Positions 12,992 through 15,356 of a stretch of 15,356 nt of DNA are shown one piece after another. Source of the stretch: DASPTB01 sp035623615 (GTDB lineage: Bacteria > Actinomycetota > UBA4738); the NCBI GenBank assembly GCA_035623615.1, contig DASPTB010000221.1, positions 1-15,356 of the forward strand, given 5' to 3'. The notes under the pieces were generated by a model. The model saw nothing but the letters and a program-made list of their open reading frames with translations, was not told the origin of the DNA and made no database searches. The position numbers were made by a program, and so were the translations under genes. The stretch's first letter is position 1, and each line of letters starts with the position of its first letter.

Positions 12992-13819
12992 CTAGCCGCC
13001 TTCTCTTCGGTACCACACGGTCTTGCCGACGGGCTCGCGCCGCAGGCTCTCGTCGAGGTGCAACGCCGTCTCGGCGGCGCCGAGGAGCAACCACCCACTG
13101 GGTCGCATGGCGGCCGCTGCTCGCCGAATGGTCTCGCGCTTGCCGCTCTCGGAGAAGTAGATCGTCACGTTGCGCAGGAACACGATGTCCATCGGCGGCG
13201 GCACCCAGGCCGGCGCGAACAGGTTCCGGCGCTCGAACGTCACCATGGACCTGATCGAGTCGTCGACGTACCAGTGGATGCCGTCCTGGCGGAAGTACTT
13301 CACGAGCAGCCGGACAGGGAGTCCCCGGTTGACCTCGAGCTGTCCGTAGCGGCCGTGCCTCGCCTGGTCCAGCACCGTCGCCGACACGTCGGTGGCGAGG
13401 ATCTGCACGAGCCAGGTGTTCACGAGCGCCGGAAAGTACTCGCGAAGCACCATGGCGATGCTGAACGGCTCCTGTCCCGTCGAGCAGCCGGCCGACCAGA
13501 TGCGCAGCGTCCGCGTGTTCTTGTTCCGTTCGATGAGATCGGGAAGGACGTCGGTTCGCAGGCCGTCCCAGGGGTGGCCGTCGCGGAAGAACGAGGTCTC
13601 GTTGGTCGTCATCGCCTCGGCCACCTCGTCGTGCAGCGGCGACAGCGGGTCGGCTCGCAGCGCGACGATGAGCTCGGACAGCGAACCCATCCCCAGGCTT
13701 CGGCGAATGGGGTCGAGGCGCGTCTCGGCGAGGTACTCCTTGCCGGGCTCGAGCACGATGGACGTCCGCCGGAATACCAGCTCGCGGATGTACTCGAACT
13801 CGGAGGTGACGAGCTTCAT
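12992..13819 (-). CDS. cheR: CheR, chemotaxis receptor glutamate methyltransferase
   Basis: This 275-residue enzyme transfers methyl groups from S-adenosylmethionine to glutamates of chemoreceptors. An N-terminal helical domain covers about 1-65. The motif TTNETSFFRD (71-80) and the SAM-binding WSAGCSTGQEPFSIAM (108-123) are intact. ATDVS with Asp144 and the FERRNL segment (195-200) follow the family pattern. The usual CRNVxIYF motif reads LRNVTIYF (215-222), so the first position has Leu instead of Cys. The start codon overlaps the cheB stop (ATGA), and GGAG lies nine bases before it. The protein opposes CheB in receptor adaptation. The length is normal for the family, and no pentapeptide-binding TPR extension is present. 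Confidence 0.95.
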   Translation of the reverse strand: MKLVTSEFEYIRELVFRRTSIVLEPGKEYLAETRLDPIRRSLGMGSLSELIVALRADPLSPLHDEVAEAMTTNETSFFRDGHPWDGLRTDVLPDLIERNKNTRTLRIWSAGCSTGQEPFSIAMVLREYFPALVNTWLVQILATDVSATVLDQARHGRYGQLEVNRGLPVRLLVKYFRQDGIHWYVDDSIRSMVTFERRNLFAPAWVPPPMDIVFLRNVTIYFSESGKRETIRRAAAAMRPSGWLLLGAAETALHLDESLRREPVGKTVWYRREGG

Positions 13820-14925
13820 CGGGTCGCGCTCCGGGCGAGGCGGACCGGTGCGCGCCCGACGGCGAGGCGGCCCATCAGCTCCGCAGCCATGCCCTCGAGC
13901 GAGACGACGGCGTCCGCCAGCCCCGCCCGGGCGACGAACCCCGGCATGCCCCAGACGACGCTCGATGCCTCGTCCTGGACGACCAGCTGCCCGCGCGCCG
14001 CGCGAATGGCCTCCGCGCCGCGGAGCCCGTCCTTTCCCATTCCGGTGAGCACCACGCCGAGAGCGTGCCGCCCGTAGACCGCCGCGACGGATCGGAACAA
14101 CGGATCGACCGAGGGGCGGCAGGAGTTCTCGGGTGGCCCCGGGTAGGTGGACACGCGGACACCCGCCTCGGAGTCCCGCACGATCATGTGCACGTCGCCG
14201 GGTGCGATGAGCGCCTCGCCCGGCCTGAGCGGGTCGCCGTCGGCCGCCTCGCGGACGCGTAGCGGCGTCCGCGCGGTCAGGCGCTCGGCAAGCATGGCGG
14301 TGAACAGCGGCGGCATGTGCTGGACGATCAGCACGGGGACCTGAACGGGGGCCGTGAAGCGCTCGAACAGCGTGATCAGCGCGTTGGGTCCGCCCGTGGA
14401 GGCGCCGATCGCCATCACGTCGGCGCGGCTGGGCACGACGACCCGGCGGACGGGCGGAACCGCTCGCGCACCGCGGCGAGTCCGGGGGCGGCCGTTCTCC
14501 GCCGGTTGGGCGGCTCTTCGTGGCGCGAGGGCGAGGATGCGCGGCACGACGTTCTCTTTGACGAACGCGAAGCCCTCGTCGGGGTCGCGCAGGCCACGCG
14601 GCTTCGGGACGTAGTCGGACGCGCCGAGCGAGAGCGCGTCGAGGGTGGCGGCAGCCGCACGCGTGGTCAGTGTGCTGAACATGATGACGACGAGCGCCGG
14701 CCAGCGCTTGCGGATCTCACGCAGGCATGCGAGTCCGTCCATGACCGGCATCTCGACGTCGAGCAAGACGACGTCGGGAGCGACCTGCGGGATCTTCATG
14801 AGCGCGATCCGGCCGTCGGCCGCGACGCCGGCGACCTCCACCGACCCGTCCTGTTCCAGGGCCTTGGAGACGAGGCGACGGACGACGACCGAGTCGTCGA
14901 CGACGAGTACTCGAGGGCCGGCGAT
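13816..14925 (-). CDS. cheB: CheB, chemotaxis response regulator protein-glutamate methylesterase
   Basis: This protein of about 369 residues removes receptor methyl groups, and family members also deamidate receptor glutamines. The receiver domain (1-120) has Asp10 and Asp11 of the acidic pocket, phosphoacceptor Asp56 (VVLLDVEMPVMDG) and Lys108. A basic linker (about 135-168) leads to the esterase domain with the triad Ser176 (GASTGG), His203 (QHMPP) and Asp299 (LTGMGKDG). The full receiver requires translation from about 14925, yet the frame has no ATG, GTG or TTG before GTG 14841. Starting there would remove the first strand and both acidic residues. ATC at 14923-14925 lies seven bases behind GGAGGGG and is the best start on position. 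An ATA at 14929-14931 overlaps the cheY stop but is too close to the Shine-Dalgarno sequence. A base-call error turning ATG or GTG into ATC is an equal alternative. The stop overlaps the cheR start. Confidence 0.92.
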   Translation of the reverse strand: MAGPRVLVVDDSVVVRRLVSKALEQDGSVEVAGVAADGRIALMKIPQVAPDVVLLDVEMPVMDGLACLREIRKRWPALVVIMFSTLTTRAAAATLDALSLGASDYVPKPRGLRDPDEGFAFVKENVVPRILALAPRRAAQPAENGRPRTRRGARAVPPVRRVVVPSRADVMAIGASTGGPNALITLFERFTAPVQVPVLIVQHMPPLFTAMLAERLTARTPLRVREAADGDPLRPGEALIAPGDVHMIVRDSEAGVRVSTYPGPPENSCRPSVDPLFRSVAAVYGRHALGVVLTGMGKDGLRGAEAIRAARGQLVVQDEASSVVWGMPGFVARAGLADAVVSLEGMAAELMGRLAVGRAPVRLARSATR

Positions 14926-14939
14926 GGCTATTCCCCTCC
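14923..14939 (-). promoter_or_regulatory. Strong ribosome binding site before the apparent ATC start of cheB
   Basis: Read on the minus strand, GGAGGGG (14933-14939) is followed by seven bases containing the cheY stop TAG, and then ATC GCC GGC, from which the CheB receiver domain reads. The spacing is ideal for initiation at the ATC. It also implies that ribosomes ending cheY can restart on cheB. Confidence 0.5.
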
Positions 14940-15302
14940 GGAAAGGCCAACCAACCCCAGCTTCTCCGCCAGCGCCGCTGCCGTGATCGGCTTCGTGGCG
15001 TACTCGTCCGCGCCGGCCATGAGCGCCTGGAAGATCTGTGCCGGATCACTCTCCGACGTGACCATGACGACCAGGACCCGCTCGTAGTCCGGATTGGCGC
15101 GCACTTCCTTCAGGAACGTCAGCCCGTCCATCACGGGCATCGTCCAGTCGACCAGGGCCACGTCCACCGGGCCGAGCTCGGCCAGCCGGTCCATTCCCTC
15201 CTGGCCGTTCGCCGCCTCGAAGACGTCGAACCCCAGGTGCGACAGCTCCCGCTTGAGCAGGCCGCGGACGGCCTTGGAGTCGTCGATCACCAGTGCGCGC
15301 AC
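14928..15302 (-). CDS. cheY: CheY-like single-domain response regulator
   Basis: This 124-residue stand-alone receiver has acidic pocket Asp7 and Asp8 (LVIDDS), phosphoacceptor Asp52 (VALVDWTMPVMDG), Thr82 (MVTSES) and Lys104 (YATKP). All receiver key residues are present and no output domain follows. In this operon it is probably the CheY that carries phosphate from CheA to the motor, or a second receiver acting as a phosphate sink. Two starts compete: TTG 15305 is three bases after GGGAGG, too close, whereas GTG 15302 is six bases after it and was chosen. Its stop TAG lies between the cheB Shine-Dalgarno sequence and the cheB start, so the two genes are coupled. Confidence 0.9.
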   Translation of the reverse strand: MRALVIDDSKAVRGLLKRELSHLGFDVFEAANGQEGMDRLAELGPVDVALVDWTMPVMDGLTFLKEVRANPDYERVLVVMVTSESDPAQIFQALMAGADEYATKPITAAALAEKLGLVGLSGGE

Positions 15303-15335
15303 CAATGTCCTCCCTGATCTCTGGGGGCCGCGGCG

Positions 15336-15356
15336 TCAGGCCGCGACGTCGTCCCC
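15336..15356 (-). CDS. Possible C-terminal end of an upstream chemotaxis-operon gene (partial)
   Basis: The minus-strand edge reads GDDVAA and then TGA, ending 33 bases before the cheY start. It is the only frame with a stop here. With so few codons no family can be named; in such operons CheW or CheA is the usual neighbour, which is a guess from context. Confidence 0.3.
   Translation of the reverse strand, partial: GDDVAA

Noticed and set aside
12269..14077. 602-residue plus-strand open frame
   Set aside because: It runs opposite the transglycosylase, cheX, cheR and cheB genes, all of which have clear catalytic motifs. The composition is that of an antisense shadow.

Overview
The window looks like chromosomal DNA from a motile, high-GC bacterium, most likely a member of the Actinomycetota. 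The evidence is very high GC with GC-rich third positions, many GTG/TTG starts, several starts that look leaderless, a DrrA/DrrB-type exporter, a DUF2277 protein and a chemotaxis operon. The exact lineage cannot be fixed from sequence alone; an actinobacterial-like or Chloroflexota-like metagenome lineage is possible. No rRNA, tRNA, CRISPR array, IS element or phage gene was seen.

Left part (1-5774): an EntS-type MFS exporter on the minus strand is divergent from a small single-domain rhodanese that starts at TTG. A roughly 430-bp non-coding stretch follows, with an AT-rich patch and a TACAAT -10 box. It leads into a 522-residue protein of unrecognised function, built from a bacterial PH-like domain, a disordered linker, a GAF-like region and a duplicated beta-beta-beta-alpha unit. 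This gene converges, with overlapping stop codons, on a DinB-superfamily gene. A second EntS-type MFS exporter lies upstream of that on the minus strand.

Middle part (5775-11555): a GntR/FCD regulator is divergent from the second MFS gene, and its own promoter carries a palindrome over the -35 box. It converges, again with overlapping stops, on a membrane-anchored HtrA-type serine protease with a proline-rich cytoplasmic tail. Next comes a MarR regulator with a DUF2277 gene behind it. This pair is divergent from a DrrA/DrrB-type ABC exporter, and the shared 90-bp promoter region holds paired TTGAG/CTCAA operator-like boxes. A TrhA/haemolysin III-type membrane protein follows.

Right part (11569-15356): a lipoprotein lytic transglycosylase sits behind a chemotaxis operon read from right to left as cheY, cheB, cheR, cheX. 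The last gene is closed by a perfect 12-bp hairpin. CheR and CheB set receptor methylation, the CheY-like receiver carries the signal, and CheX would dephosphorylate it. CheA and CheW are not in the window and probably lie beyond the right edge. The most unusual point is cheB. Its receiver domain is intact, but the reading frame has no ATG, GTG or TTG in front of it, only an ATC placed seven bases behind a strong Shine-Dalgarno sequence.
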